Shown in pieces: positions 46,695 to 57,400 of a stretch of 64,000 bases of DNA. Source of the DNA: Trichocoleus desertorum NBK24 (GTDB lineage Bacteria; Cyanobacteriota; Cyanobacteriia; FACHB-46); assembly GCF_030409055.1 (NCBI RefSeq), contig NZ_CP116619.1, forward strand, positions 1,707,628-1,771,627. Direction: 5' to 3'. The position numbers and the translations under genes are program-made. The notes beneath the pieces were generated by a model. That model saw only the letters and a list, made by a program, of their open reading frames with translations, searched no databases and was not told where the DNA came from. Positions within the stretch are counted from its first letter, which is position 1; the number at the start of each line of letters is the position of its first letter.

Positions 46695-47132
46695 TTAAAC
46701 TACTTGTTGTAGTGCTTCCTCTTGAGGAGCATTAAAGTCTGCGCCACGAGGCAGACGCTTTTTAGCTTCTTCATCCAGCTTTTTGCGAACGGTTAAATTG
46801 GCAATTCCAGTTGCTGGCAAGCTATAGGTTTGTTGGAAGGTTTTCATGGCTCGCAGAGTCAGAGGGCCATAGAATTCACTCACAGGTAGCTTGGCATTGA
46901 CGGTTAGGTTCAAGCTGTACTGAAGATTTTTCACGATTTGTCCAGCTTTAATTTCCGTTGCGGCATCTAATCTGCCTGTGCTGGGCAGACCATATTGAGC
47001 TTGAAATTCACGTAATGCCGCCTGAGTGTAGATATCCAAGGTGGCGTCGTAGTTGCCGTTGATGCCGTTGGGGCCTAGGTTGTATCCCAATCCATCTAAA
47101 ACTTCTTTGATTTGAGTTAGAGAGTAAGCCAT
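46695..47132 (-). CDS. Peptidoglycan-binding domain protein without signal peptide
   Basis: The 145-residue product contains two PG_binding_1-like repeats: DIYTQAALREFQAQYGLPST followed by GRLDAATE (about 30-58), and YGPLTLRAMKTFQQTYSLPA followed by TGIANLT (about 87-113). Such repeats normally bind cell-wall glycan. Here no signal peptide or membrane helix is present, which is odd for that role. The tail (about 120-145) is charged. It may be exported by another path or act on another ligand. Confidence 0.8.
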   Translation of the reverse strand: MAYSLTQIKEVLDGLGYNLGPNGINGNYDATLDIYTQAALREFQAQYGLPSTGRLDAATEIKAGQIVKNLQYSLNLTVNAKLPVSEFYGPLTLRAMKTFQQTYSLPATGIANLTVRKKLDEEAKKRLPRGADFNAPQEEALQQVV

Positions 47133-47458
47133 GATGCAATTCCTGCTGCTTGAGTAAGGGCTTGATTGATCTCAAGTTAGCTTTGGCAGCACTGCTGTCA
47201 CCTCCTACGGTGTGGTCATCCAACCGCATGAGCTTGTTTTACTCCCATTGGATTGAGGAAATGTCGGGAATCAGAGTGAAGTTGCTTAATTGCCAAAGTT
47301 GGTTCTCGGTGATGTGGATGTGTATAAAACTACAGGCGATCGCGGACTTAACCAAATTTTTCTAAGGAGCAAAATAAGCCGTAAAAACAGGCTTGATTGG
47401 AATCCCAGGATCGCGTAAGAATACTAAATCCAAATTCGCGACTTCACACACGGTAAGA
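47133..47458. other. Divergent intergenic spacer
   Basis: No gene is supported. A 71-codon plus-strand frame at 47150-47365 has no recognisable protein character. The promoters of the flanking divergent genes probably lie here. Confidence 0.4.
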
Positions 47459-47827
47459 ATGAATACACAGCCAGATGATCAGCCTCACTCTGGGCGTACC
47501 GATACCGCGATCGCTCAGCAGTTTAGTCAGGCCGCTGCTCGGTATCAACGTTTTTCTAGTTCTTTCAGTCGTACGCTCAACTCGCTCTTTAGCTTTTGTG
47601 ATTGGCAACTGGTGCCGCTAGAGCGAGGGGTGGAGCTAGTTATTACTTGTACGAGTAGCAATGTGCGATCGCAGGTGATCAACAGTTTGCTACCCATTTC
47701 AACCAGGCTACAAAGCTTGTTCGGGTGTTCTAAAATTCGGGTTTTGGGTGGGTCTTATCCGTTTGAGACAAGTACGGATCAGGTGATTCGCTATCACCGT
47801 TATTGGAAGCGTTATGACAATCGTTGA
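47459..47827 (+). CDS. Conserved hypothetical protein, 122 residues
   Basis: I start at ATG 47459; the frame extends upstream but the added residues look unrelated. The product has a polar N-terminus, a helical segment (AIAQQFSQAAARYQRFSSSF), and an alpha/beta part with WQLVPLERGVELVITCTSSN. A C-terminal RYHRYWKRYDNR is strongly basic and aromatic. No signal or membrane segment. I do not recognise the family. Confidence 0.55.
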   Translation: MNTQPDDQPHSGRTDTAIAQQFSQAAARYQRFSSSFSRTLNSLFSFCDWQLVPLERGVELVITCTSSNVRSQVINSLLPISTRLQSLFGCSKIRVLGGSYPFETSTDQVIRYHRYWKRYDNR

Positions 47828-47846
47828 GTCTTTGGTGAGAACCAAG

Positions 47847-47912
47847 CCCTTGGGGGCGCTTGCTCCCAAATCCCCGCTGAGGGACGGTTGCGTCCCCCAG
47901 ACCCCCTCCAAA
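47847..47912 (+). repeat. Dispersed GC-rich palindromic repeat, copy 4
   Basis: The copy begins CTTGGGGGCGCTTGCTCCCA and continues CCCCGCTGAGGGACGGTTGC, then CCCCCTCCAAAA, in the same order as the copies at 27.3 and 40.3 kb. It fills most of the spacer between the 122-residue gene and convergent DoxX gene. Confidence 0.85.
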
Positions 47913-47939
47913 ATAAATTAATTTCCGTCGTCTACTAAA

Positions 47940-48389
47940 TTAGTGCGTCTTCGTTTCGGGAAAGAGTTGGGAGGTTAAGTTACTGCCAGCTTGGGTTTCT
48001 GGGTTGCGGGTGTACCAGTAGGCCCAGGCGATGAATACAGCTTGGAAGGGAAGTCTGGCCCAGTAAAGGGCTTGGTTTTGGGGAATTCCGTCGATTTTAA
48101 TGTTGTGCAATGTCATGTAGATATTGGCAGGAAATACAGCGATAAACAGGGATATTAGACCCCAAGCTGCTGCCACACTGACGAAGGGAATCATTAAGCC
48201 AATGCCACCTAGAATCTCAAAAACGCCACTAATGTATACGGAGGCGAAGGGGGGAAACGGTGGTGGTACGATGCGGGCGTATTGTTCTGGTCGGACGAAG
48301 TGGCTGATGCCAACAATAATCAGACAAACCGCAAAGACACCCCGAAGGATTTCTTTGCGGCGATAACGGGATTGAGGAGCAGAGGGCAT
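47940..48389 (-). CDS. DoxX-family membrane protein
   Basis: The 149-residue product has four predicted helices (about 15-32, 48-72, 78-98 and 115-130), with the family-like segment RPEQYARIVPPPFPPFASVY, then ISGVFEILGGIGLMIPFVSV. Plain DoxX relatives are often redox or quinone-linked membrane proteins; the precise function is unknown. No operon partner is on its strand. Confidence 0.8.
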   Translation of the reverse strand: MPSAPQSRYRRKEILRGVFAVCLIIVGISHFVRPEQYARIVPPPFPPFASVYISGVFEILGGIGLMIPFVSVAAAWGLISLFIAVFPANIYMTLHNIKIDGIPQNQALYWARLPFQAVFIAWAYWYTRNPETQAGSNLTSQLFPETKTH

Positions 48390-48459
48390 AGAAACTCTAG
48401 AAACGCTGGTTCAACGGTAGCGATCGCGTCTCTATCCTGCGTCTACCAAGAGTTAGCTT

Positions 48460-51400
48460 TTAGCGCCGACTAGAAACAGTAGGAGCGGGCACTTCAATGG
48501 GAACTACTTGAGGAATAGACGGTTGCTTCTGACCTTTGCCACCATGCCAATCGTGGAGCAAGGTGTAGAAGCAGGGAATGATAAACAGAGTTAGCACTGT
48601 GGCAAGGGATAAACCAGAGAAAACCACGATGCCTAGCGGTTGCAGAAACTCTGATCCTTCGCCAATACCCAAGGCCAAGGGGAATAAACCCAAGACCGTA
48701 GTGATGGTGGTCATCAGGACTGGGCGTAGCCGTTGAGGAGCCGCTTTGAGAATGGCAGTTTGGCGATCGCAGCCTTCTCGCTCCAGAATTTGATTAGCCA
48801 GTTCCACCATGATGATGGCGTTGTTCACAACAATCCCCACCAGTAGCACAGCCCCTACCAAAACTGTGGCACCGATGGCTGTCTGTGTGATAAACAGACC
48901 GAAAATCCCTCCTGCTAGCGCCAAGGGCACCGTCAGCATAATCACCAATGGGTCGATTAGCGAGTTGTACTGCACTGCCATGACGACAAACACCAGGAAT
49001 GCAGCCAGTCCACCCAGGACTTTCAGCGAATCTTGGAGCTGTCGGCTAGACTCAGCGGCTGAGCTAGGCAGAGTGGTCACTCCTTCGGGGAGTTCTATTT
49101 CGGCCAAGACGGCATTGACTTGTTTTAGGGCTTCGCCTAAGCTAGCTCCCTCATTTAAGTTGCCTGCAATCAAAAAGACTTGCCGCTGGTTAATCCGCTG
49201 GATTTCTCCGGGTGCTTGGCCTTCTTCAATCCGGGCGACATCTCCTAGTTGAATGCGGCGGTTGTCTGAGACAAACAAAGGCAGTTGGGCTAACTGAGAC
49301 GGTTGCTGTATAGTGGATCGGTCTAGTTCTACTCGCACATCTACTAAGCGAGTACCCCGTTGTAGTTGGGTTGGGACTGAGCCTTCGATCGCAGTTTGAA
49401 TCGTGTCGCCGATTTCTTGAGTGGTCAAGCCTACCGCAGAAAGGCGCTCCCAGTCGGGACGAATCTGCACTTCTGGTTGGCGCTCATCCGCATCAGGGCG
49501 GAAACTTGCCAGCGTGACGCGATCGTCTAGAGCTTGCAGCACTTGCCGTCCTGCTTGACTGAGTTGTCGCTCGTCAGTGCCCTGTAGCATCACATCAATT
49601 TCTGCGCCTCGGATTGGCGAATTGCTGAGAATAATGCCTCGCACTTGCCCCGGATTTAAGCGCAACCGGATGCCAGCCAAGTTGAGCTTGTCAAATTCTT
49701 GAGTCACTCGCGCTACGAAAGCTTCTACATCACTTCCAGGTTTGAGCGTAACGTTGCTAGAACCCCGGAGTGGATTAGCAGTTGTGTTGCTACCAAACAA
49801 CGCTCCACCCACGGTAGTAAAGGCATAATCTGTTTCGGGTTGCTCAGTCAGGATTTGGTCAACTCGCTCCATCACTGTGCGGCTAGTTTCCAGAGGAGTA
49901 CCCGGAGGAAACTGAGCAAACAAGTTGGCTTGTCCAGTATTGATCCGGGGCAAAATTTCTTGGGGAATTTGGCTGCTCATGAGCCAACTCCCCCCACCCA
50001 GCACAATCACTGTTGCTGCGATTACCCAGAAACGCCGTTGCAAGACTCGCGCTAAAAAGCGGCCATAACCGTGGGTCGTTGCATCAAAGCGTTGGTTAAA
50101 ACGCTGCAATAGCCAAAATTTGCTCACGCCGCTCGACCACCGCACTGCCAGTAAACGAGAAGTCAGAGCAGGAACCACGGTTACAGCCACCAAGATCGAA
50201 GCAGCTACAGCAAAGCTAATCGTCAGAATCAGTTCGTTAAACAGCAGCGCTACAAATCCACCAATGAGGAGGAACGGCAGCACCGCCACCAGGTTAGTGC
50301 TAGTGGAGGCAATCAGGGCCGACTCTACTTCACGACTACTGCGCTCCGACTGCTCAATGACCTGTTCAGGACTGAGCGGAGAAGCGGCGGCTTTTCCAGG
50401 GGTCATGCCAACCCCCTCAGCAATGGTTTCTAACATCACAATTGAGTTATCCACCACAATCCCTACGCCCAAGGCCAAACCACCCAAACTAAAAACGTTG
50501 AGTGACAAGCCAAACAGCCGCATCAAGATAATTGCGGCTAGCGTTGCTAAAGGAATAGCCAACACAATAATCAGGGTTTGGCGCAAAGAGCCGAGAAACA
50601 GCAAAACGGCGATCGCGGCCAAACCTGCCCCAATCAACCCGGAACTGGTGACATTAGAAATGGAGTTACGAATAAAGCGCGACTCATCCAAGGTTGGGCG
50701 GATCTCTAAGTCTTCTGGAATCAAGCCAGATTGCTTGAGTTCATCCAGCCTTTTTTTGACCGCATCAACTACTGCAATACTGTTGGCATCGGGTTGCTTC
50801 TGAACACTGGCTTTAACTGCGGGTTGACCATTCAGAGACACGAACACGCGCTGCTCTTCATTACCATCAATGATTTCAGCAAAGTCTCGCAGGTAAACCC
50901 GACTGGTAGGAGAAGAGGTGGAAGATGGAACGCTGCCACTGGCTCCTGTAGCTCCATTACTGCTGTCTTGGTTCGTGGCTGATCTAGCCCCCCCAGCTTC
51001 AAACGACAGATTGGCAACTTCATTCGCGCCTTGGAATCGGCCTACGGTGCGGGTAAGCGGTTCACTCGTAGAACCTAAAATGCGGCCCCCAGCCACATCC
51101 ACGTTGCGATCGCGCAGGGCATTGAGCACTTCAGTGAGGCCCACTCCAGAAGCCTGAAGACGGTTGAGGTCAATATTGACTCTTACCTCTTCCTCCACAC
51201 CCCCAGAGACATCTACCGAAGCAACTCCAGGCACAACGCCCAACTCACGGGCTAATTCTTCATCGGCGAACACGCGCAGGTCTACGCTTTCACGGGAGGG
51301 TGAGGTGAGAGCGAATTCGTAAACAGGTAACTGTGAAGGGTCAAACTTGAAGAGTCGTGGCTCTTCAATCGTGTCAGGTAAACGCCCTCTGGCTCGGTTA

Positions 51401-51759
51401 AAAGCGGCTGTCGCTTCATTTAAGGCTTGGTCAATGTCACCCCCCGGTTGAAAGAACAGATCTAGGCTCACCTGCCCTTCACGGGTTTGGGAATAGACTT
51501 GCACCACCCCCTCAGTCGCAGAGAGCGCTTCTTCCAGGGGCTTCGTGACTTCATCTACTGCCACTTCCGGCGAGACTCCAGGGGCATCAACCCGCACGCC
51601 AATTCGAGGATAAGTAATAGAAGGCAGCAGATCGACTTGCAACGTCGTGAGAAAGAAAATTCCGACGACAATCACGGCCACGGTCAGCATCAAAGTCCCG
51701 ATGTGCTGACGAATAGCAACAGCACTAATGCTGAAGCCTTGCGATTGGGGGGTTGACAT
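48460..51759 (-). CDS. RND efflux transporter, HAE1 (AcrB-like) permease
   Basis: The 1099-residue inner-membrane transporter has twelve transmembrane helices in the two-fold RND pattern with two large periplasmic loops. Visible are the first helix (LMLTVAVIVVGIFFLTTLQV), GVGIVVDNSIVMLETIAEG in TM4 (Asp-containing proton relay), and GIVVNNAIIMVELANQIL near TM10. It exports substrates using the proton gradient. Its ATG shares one base with the stop of the adaptor gene upstream (TAATG), so they are coupled. A PadR regulator gene lies divergently upstream of the pair. The substrate is unknown; no outer-membrane TolC gene is adjacent. Confidence 0.94.
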   Translation of the reverse strand: MSTPQSQGFSISAVAIRQHIGTLMLTVAVIVVGIFFLTTLQVDLLPSITYPRIGVRVDAPGVSPEVAVDEVTKPLEEALSATEGVVQVYSQTREGQVSLDLFFQPGGDIDQALNEATAAFNRARGRLPDTIEEPRLFKFDPSQLPVYEFALTSPSRESVDLRVFADEELARELGVVPGVASVDVSGGVEEEVRVNIDLNRLQASGVGLTEVLNALRDRNVDVAGGRILGSTSEPLTRTVGRFQGANEVANLSFEAGGARSATNQDSSNGATGASGSVPSSTSSPTSRVYLRDFAEIIDGNEEQRVFVSLNGQPAVKASVQKQPDANSIAVVDAVKKRLDELKQSGLIPEDLEIRPTLDESRFIRNSISNVTSSGLIGAGLAAIAVLLFLGSLRQTLIIVLAIPLATLAAIILMRLFGLSLNVFSLGGLALGVGIVVDNSIVMLETIAEGVGMTPGKAAASPLSPEQVIEQSERSSREVESALIASTSTNLVAVLPFLLIGGFVALLFNELILTISFAVAASILVAVTVVPALTSRLLAVRWSSGVSKFWLLQRFNQRFDATTHGYGRFLARVLQRRFWVIAATVIVLGGGSWLMSSQIPQEILPRINTGQANLFAQFPPGTPLETSRTVMERVDQILTEQPETDYAFTTVGGALFGSNTTANPLRGSSNVTLKPGSDVEAFVARVTQEFDKLNLAGIRLRLNPGQVRGIILSNSPIRGAEIDVMLQGTDERQLSQAGRQVLQALDDRVTLASFRPDADERQPEVQIRPDWERLSAVGLTTQEIGDTIQTAIEGSVPTQLQRGTRLVDVRVELDRSTIQQPSQLAQLPLFVSDNRRIQLGDVARIEEGQAPGEIQRINQRQVFLIAGNLNEGASLGEALKQVNAVLAEIELPEGVTTLPSSAAESSRQLQDSLKVLGGLAAFLVFVVMAVQYNSLIDPLVIMLTVPLALAGGIFGLFITQTAIGATVLVGAVLLVGIVVNNAIIMVELANQILEREGCDRQTAILKAAPQRLRPVLMTTITTVLGLFPLALGIGEGSEFLQPLGIVVFSGLSLATVLTLFIIPCFYTLLHDWHGGKGQKQPSIPQVVPIEVPAPTVSSRR

Positions 51760-53159
51760 TACCGCTGTCTCCCTTGGGGTTGGTTAGTTTGGGTGGGTTG
51801 ATTAGTAGATTCTCGGGGTTGAGTTTCGGAGAGAATGCTTAGGCGAACGGGAGCACCATCCTTCAGAGGACGGCCACTACGCGCTACAAACTGTTCACCT
51901 GCTCGTAAACCAGATAGAATTTCGACTTTGCCATTGGCTTTTTGGCCTAAGGTGACCGAACGAGCGGTTACTTTGGGTTCCTCTGCGTTCTCGTCCACGA
52001 CAAACAAAGTGGCATTGGCGTTGCGCTGAGAATCAGGCTGTGTGCCCCGTTCGGTCTGCACTGCCGTCTCTGGGACAACGACTCGTGATGTTTGCGCCTG
52101 AGAGAGAGTCACCCGTGCGAATAGACCGCTATTAATGCGGCCATTCTCGTTTGGAATGGTAATTTCTACGGGAACGTACAGAGCGTTGGCCACAGGGGTA
52201 ATTCGGCTAACTTCCCCCCTAAAAGTTTGATTGGGAAAGGCATCTAGGGCGACTTGGACATCTTGCCCTTGACGAATGGTGGAGAGCTGTTTGTCAGCGA
52301 CGTTGACGACGACCTTGGCGCTGCTAAAGTCCCCTAATCGGAGAATTTCGCCCCCAGGCTGAACCAACGTTCCTGGGTCCATCTGCCGTTGTAAAACAAC
52401 CCCCGTTACAGGTGAGCTGAGCACTGCATAAGATTGTCGCTCCTTCGCTTGTGCCAATACAGCCTGCTGAGCTGACACTTGCCCCTGAGCGGCTACGACT
52501 GCCTGCTGCCGAGTTCGCACCTGCTCTTGAGTAGAGCGGAGCGCTTGAGCCGCTGTTCTTGCTTCTGTCTGGGCCAGTTCTGCTGCTTGAGCCGCGATCG
52601 CTCCTTCGCGCAACAACTGTTGGAGCCTTGCCGCATCGGATTGGGCTTGTTGCAGTTGTAATCGGGCTTCTTCTACTTGTGCCTGTACGTCTTTGACCTG
52701 CGCTTCGGCTTGAGCTACTTCCGAGCGACGACTTGCCAACTCAGCTTCGGCCTCTGCGACAGAGGTCGTCAAGATAGCTGCATCAATCTGAGCCAGGGTT
52801 TGGCCTCTAGTCACCGGATCGCCTGCATCCACTAGTAGATCTAGTAATTGCCCTTCTACTTGTGCCCGCAGCGAAATTTCTTTCACGGGTTGAGTGGTTC
52901 CGGTTAGCTCGATATTGTCTTGCAAAGAGCCAGTTTTGGCGATCGCCACATCCACGGGGGCTGGGCCTCCTTGAGCGGCACCTCCACGGCCTCCGCCACC
53001 TCCTTGCCGGGGCGACTCTGCTTCCGCTTTGGAGAAAATTCCGCAACCTGACACTGCAATGAGAAGCAAGAGCAGCAGCGCTCGACTGGCCAGCATGAGC
53101 GAAAATCGTTCTGAGGTTTGAAGCTCTTTTTCAGCAGGCTGTGGCATAACTTGAATCAA
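51759..53159 (-). CDS. RND efflux periplasmic adaptor (membrane fusion protein)
   Basis: The 466-residue adaptor has a lipoprotein-type leader (LLLLLLIAVSGCG, lipobox Cys about 39) that would anchor it to the inner membrane. A Gly/Arg-rich spacer follows (about 50-65), then the HlyD/AcrA barrel-sandwich and a long coiled-coil hairpin (about 120-235, rich in Ala/Gln/Glu), and the C-terminal beta-barrel and MPD parts. It joins the RND pump to an outer-membrane channel. The next gene overlaps by one base. Confidence 0.92.
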   Translation of the reverse strand: MIQVMPQPAEKELQTSERFSLMLASRALLLLLLIAVSGCGIFSKAEAESPRQGGGGGRGGAAQGGPAPVDVAIAKTGSLQDNIELTGTTQPVKEISLRAQVEGQLLDLLVDAGDPVTRGQTLAQIDAAILTTSVAEAEAELASRRSEVAQAEAQVKDVQAQVEEARLQLQQAQSDAARLQQLLREGAIAAQAAELAQTEARTAAQALRSTQEQVRTRQQAVVAAQGQVSAQQAVLAQAKERQSYAVLSSPVTGVVLQRQMDPGTLVQPGGEILRLGDFSSAKVVVNVADKQLSTIRQGQDVQVALDAFPNQTFRGEVSRITPVANALYVPVEITIPNENGRINSGLFARVTLSQAQTSRVVVPETAVQTERGTQPDSQRNANATLFVVDENAEEPKVTARSVTLGQKANGKVEILSGLRAGEQFVARSGRPLKDGAPVRLSILSETQPRESTNQPTQTNQPQGRQR

Positions 53160-53208
53160 CCACTCAAACGTCGTTTTTGAAATTTTAACTTTGCTTTACA
53201 ATTTTTGG

Positions 53209-53246
53209 TACACCTAATAGGTATATCAATTTGTTATAAACAAATT
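53209..53246. promoter_or_regulatory. Two palindromes between padR and the efflux operon: candidate operator
   Basis: TACACCTA-A-TAGGTATA (53209-53225) is a one-mismatch palindrome, and AATTTG...CAAATT (53228-53246) is an exact one with a seven-base centre. Both lie in the 112-base gap between the divergent genes, where a PadR dimer would be expected to bind. Confidence 0.5.
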
Positions 53247-53271
53247 TAGTGAATTTTGGTTGAATTAACCA

Positions 53272-53850
53272 ATGCTTGAACTCGCCGCTCTAGGACTATT
53301 GCAATATGAACCATTGCACGGATATCGCCTCAAACAACAGCTAGAGAGGTTCATGAGTGGTTGCATCAGCGTCAACTATGGTGCGATTTATCCTTTGTTA
53401 AAGCGCCTAGAAGACCGTGGCGAAATTGCGAGCCAAGTGGAGGAAGCGAGTCAGGCAGGCCCCAGTCGCAAGATCTATCGCATCACCGAGCAGGGGCGCG
53501 ATCGCTGGCAGCAAGAAATGATGGCCCATCCCCACGAAAGCTGGGTGAATGCGCGATCGCGGTTTTGCATCAAGTTTTTCTTTTTTAGCCACTTACAGCC
53601 AGCCGAGCGGCTGAAGTTAATCGAGCACCGTTTAATGATTTGTCGGTTGCGCTTAGAGAGCCAACAAGCAGCGCCTACCCCTAGCGATTCTTACCAAGCT
53701 GTCATCGGGCAACGATTTGAGATGATGTTGCAGTATGAAATTCAATGGTTGGCAATGCAATTGCAACGCGAACAGATGAACAGTTCGGTGCATGAAACCA
53801 CCGCTCCACAGCTTGATCCAGACGTGTTCACAACTTATAGCCAGTTCTAA
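53272..53850 (+). CDS. PadR-family transcriptional regulator
   Basis: The 192-residue protein has the PadR winged helix: LAALGLLQYEPLHGYRLKQQ, then INYGAIYPLLKRLEDRGEIA-like sequence (here VNYGAIYPLLKRLEDRGEIA) and GPSRKIYRITEQGRDRW, followed by a helical dimerisation domain (about 90-180). PadR regulators normally repress an adjacent transporter and release on ligand binding. Its divergent arrangement with the RND operon fits that model. Confidence 0.9.
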   Translation: MLELAALGLLQYEPLHGYRLKQQLERFMSGCISVNYGAIYPLLKRLEDRGEIASQVEEASQAGPSRKIYRITEQGRDRWQQEMMAHPHESWVNARSRFCIKFFFFSHLQPAERLKLIEHRLMICRLRLESQQAAPTPSDSYQAVIGQRFEMMLQYEIQWLAMQLQREQMNSSVHETTAPQLDPDVFTTYSQF

Positions 53851-54052
53851 TCATCCAGCTCAGAACTTGCGATCGCCTTATCCGAGTCGAAAATTCAATT
53901 TGCCGCGAATAAAGCCCATATGATTTACTGAGTTTAGTAGGAATTAGCACAGAAGACGTATCCGAGCTTTGTTAGGCAACCAAGGTCTTCTTGGATAATT
54001 TTGATTAATTCATTGACGAGAGCAAGAGGGTAATGGCCCTTCTAGTCACACT

Positions 54053-54451
54053 ATGAATCCCAACCTCAGAGGGTTAGACCTTCCAGTGGAAGTTTTCGAA
54101 GCTCTAGAGCTACGAGCGGCTGTTACGGGTGTAGACAAATCAGATTTAGTCGTTGAAGCCCTGCGTCAGAATCTAGACTTAGCTCAAACCGTCGATCGCT
54201 TGATCACAGAGATTGAAACCTTGAAGGCGAATGATCAAAAGCTAGAGGTAGATGTTTTTGAGTTGAGGCAGCAGGTTAATGGTCTGGAAGGACGATTTTC
54301 CGACTTAAGGACTGCCATTGAGCACAATACAGAAATTGCCCTCAGAGCTAAGCGGCGTTGTGCTAGAGCGGTAGCACAATCTAGAGATTTAGTGGCGCAA
54401 GCTCGCAGCACCCGCAAAGCAGTCGCTGAAGGTCGGCAAAGGCGCTCTTAA
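54053..54451 (+). CDS. RHH-like and coiled-coil small protein
   Basis: The 132-residue product has an N-terminal segment LDLPVEVFEALELRAAVTGV, then DKSDLVVEALRQNLDL, that resembles a ribbon-helix-helix fold with an antitoxin or CopG look. A long coiled coil (about 45-95, EIETLKANDQKLEVDVFELR) and a very basic tail with repeats of AR/SR (about 98-132) follow. It may bind DNA through the tail or fold. No toxin-like partner is adjacent, so an antitoxin role is not supported. Confidence 0.6.
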   Translation: MNPNLRGLDLPVEVFEALELRAAVTGVDKSDLVVEALRQNLDLAQTVDRLITEIETLKANDQKLEVDVFELRQQVNGLEGRFSDLRTAIEHNTEIALRAKRRCARAVAQSRDLVAQARSTRKAVAEGRQRRS

Positions 54452-54488
54452 TGCTGGGTGGATTAAAACTGGGTTGCTTGACACTGGG

Positions 54489-57400
54489 CTAGAGGCTGCT
54501 TTTGCGTCCTGCTAGGTTGGCAACCACAGCAATCAACTCCGATGGGCTGACGGGTTTAGGCACATGTAGTTGAAAGCCGCATAAGAGAGCCCGCGTTCGA
54601 TCTTCTTCTCTGGCATAAGCGGTCAATGCTGCCGCAGGAATGTGTCCTCCTTGGTTTGGTGGTAGCGATCGCACCTGATCCATCAGGGTATAGCCATCCG
54701 TTTCGGGCATCCCAATGTCACTGACCAAAACATCGAGTTGCTGCTGCTGAATCGTCGTCAAAGCTTCTGTGGCAGATGCCGCCGTGATCACTGTAGCTCC
54801 ACTTTGCTCCAAGGCGATCGCTAAGAAATCGCGGGTATCGGGTTCGTCATCCACCACCAACACTCTTACCCCTTGCAGATCCAAATGTGGCTGAAAAGCA
54901 AGGCGATCGCTAGGGTTCAGCGAGATGGGGTTTGCAGCCGTAGCCTCTGAAGAAATTATTATCAGCGGCAACTTGACCTTAAAAGTGCTTCCTTGTCCTA
55001 AACCAGGGCTTTCGGCTTGCACCGTACCGCCATGCAGCTCCACCAAATGTCGCACGATCGCCAGTCCCAAACCCAAGCCTCCATAAGAACGAGTCGTGGA
55101 ACTGTCTGCTTGCCGGAAGCGCTCCCAAATATGCGGCAAAAATTCAGGGCCAATCCCCTGCCCTGTATCGCTGACTATGATTTCAGCTTGGGAGTTAACA
55201 CGCTGGAGCCGAATTTCTACTCGTCCTCCTTGCGGGGTGAACTTAATGGCATTGGCAAGCAGATTCCAGACAATTTGCTGCAAGCGATCGTGATCGCCTG
55301 AAATAGGGCCAGTCAGCGGATCAAGCTCGACTTGCAAATGAATGGCTTTGGCATCAGCCCCAGGACGAACCGTTTCAATCGCAGCCGCAATCACCGTCGC
55401 CAGATCCACCGGACGCATCTTCAGCCGCAGCTTGCCAGTAATGATCCGAGACACATCCAAAATATCTTCGATCAAAGCTGCCAACGAACGGGTGTTACGT
55501 TCCACCGTTTCTAAAGCCCGTGCCACCATCGCTTCGTCAAACTGGCGCGATCGCAGCAGTTGCGTCCAACCCAGCATGGCATTCAAGGGAGTTCTCAGCT
55601 CATGGGACAAGGTGGCTAAGAATTCATCCTTGGTGCGGTTGGCATTTTCGGCTTGGGTGCGTTCTTGTTGGGCGATCGCATAGAGGCGAGCATTATCCAC
55701 CGCGATCGCCGCCCGACGTGCCAGGTCTTCTGCTAGGGCCAGATCTGCTTCGCTGTAATGCCGACCCGACTCAGCCGCAACAAAGATGATGGCTCCTAGG
55801 GTCTGCTCACGCGCTACCAAAGGCACAATCATGAGAGATTGAAAGCCAATTTCTCGCATCATCTCTAGATGCCGAGGATCGTGGGCTCCCTGCATCAGCA
55901 TCGCATCGGTAATCTCTGGATAGAGTTCGGAATGGCCTGTGCGTAAAACCTTCGCTAGACCAGTCGGAGCATTGATATCTATCGGATATTCCTGACGCAG
56001 TTTATGGCCCAGCTTGACCTTGTCTGGGTCTACATGAGCCACAACCAATTGCTGCACCGAACCATCCGGTTGAATAATATCTATCCCACACCAATCCGCC
56101 AAAGTGGGCACCACCAGTTGAGCCACACTGGTTAAAGTAATTTCGTAATCAAGAGAGGAGGCCAGAACAGCACTCGCTTGGGCGAGAAACCGGATAGCAT
56201 CTTCTGCCCGCTTGCGCTCGGTTAGATCTAAAGCAAAAGTAAGACCGACATTCGGATCGTTTTCGAGACGGGCACCTCCTACTAAGACAGGAATACGGCT
56301 ACCATCTTTACGAATAAACTCTTTTTCGTAAGGAGAACAAACCCCACTCAGATGATCTTCTTGAATCGCTCGCTCATCTAGATAGCAATATTCAGCAGGG
56401 GTCAAAGCATCCCAGCGGAGCTTGCCTGCTAGCAAGTCTTCCTGTGTATAGCCCAGCATTTGCAGAAAGGCATGGTTGGCTTCTGAAACGGCACCATCAC
56501 GTTTCGCAAAGAACAAACCAATGATATCTGCCTCAAATAATCGCCTGAAGCGGCTTTCGCTAATTCTAAGAGCAGTTTCTATTTGTTTTTGTTCGGTAAT
56601 ATCTTCGTGCATGAGCACAATTTCTCGATTGTTACCATGCTTGTCTTTAACAGGGTAGATAAAGGCTCTAACCCAACGCTGACTTTCTTTGCGTCTAGTT
56701 AGACCTGGTAGGGTTGCTTCTAGGTCGTACAAGACAGCCGGGATAGAAGTGGCAGTTCCAGCGAATCCTTGCTGGACATAAGGCATGATGCCTTTTTCAA
56801 CCAATTGCTGATCCGCCAAAATGTTATAGGCATCTAGTTGCTCTAGCGTGAGACCCCAGAGTTTCTCCCAAGCTTGGTTCACTTGAAGCGTGCGACCATC
56901 TGGAGCAAGAATTTGAATGCTCAAAGACGATTGCTCGATCAGGGTGCGGAAGCGCTCTTCACTGGCTCTTAAGGCTTGATCTGACTGATGTAACTCAGCC
57001 ATCGATCGCTCCGCCACAGATCGAGCTTGCACTTGCGATCGCGTCACCCAAAACAGCACAAAGCTGAGTAAATACCCACCAACGGCAACGTAAGGCACTA
57101 AGTCTCGCCCAGATGCAAGTTCCAATTCGGGCCGTGAGTTAAACACGATGTACCAAGGACGACCTGCAATTTCGATCGTTCTAGCCGTGGTGAAATGAGG
57201 ACGATAAGATGAATTACGCTGGGTTTGCTTGTAGTCAGAGCGATGGAGTAGAGTTTCCGGGCTGGAAGTTAGGCCGTCATAGAGTTGAAAATCAATGACA
57301 GGGTATCTTTCCTTGCCAAAAATACCCGCCATCAAATCATCGGCTCGAAACGGGCTATACACAAAGCCTCGCAGTGCAGTCCGTCGTTCTGCGATCGCGC

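Noticed and set aside
54053-54451. Toxin-antitoxin antitoxin call for the RHH-like protein
   Set aside because: There is no toxin-like gene adjacent, and the long coiled coil and basic tail are unlike common antitoxins.
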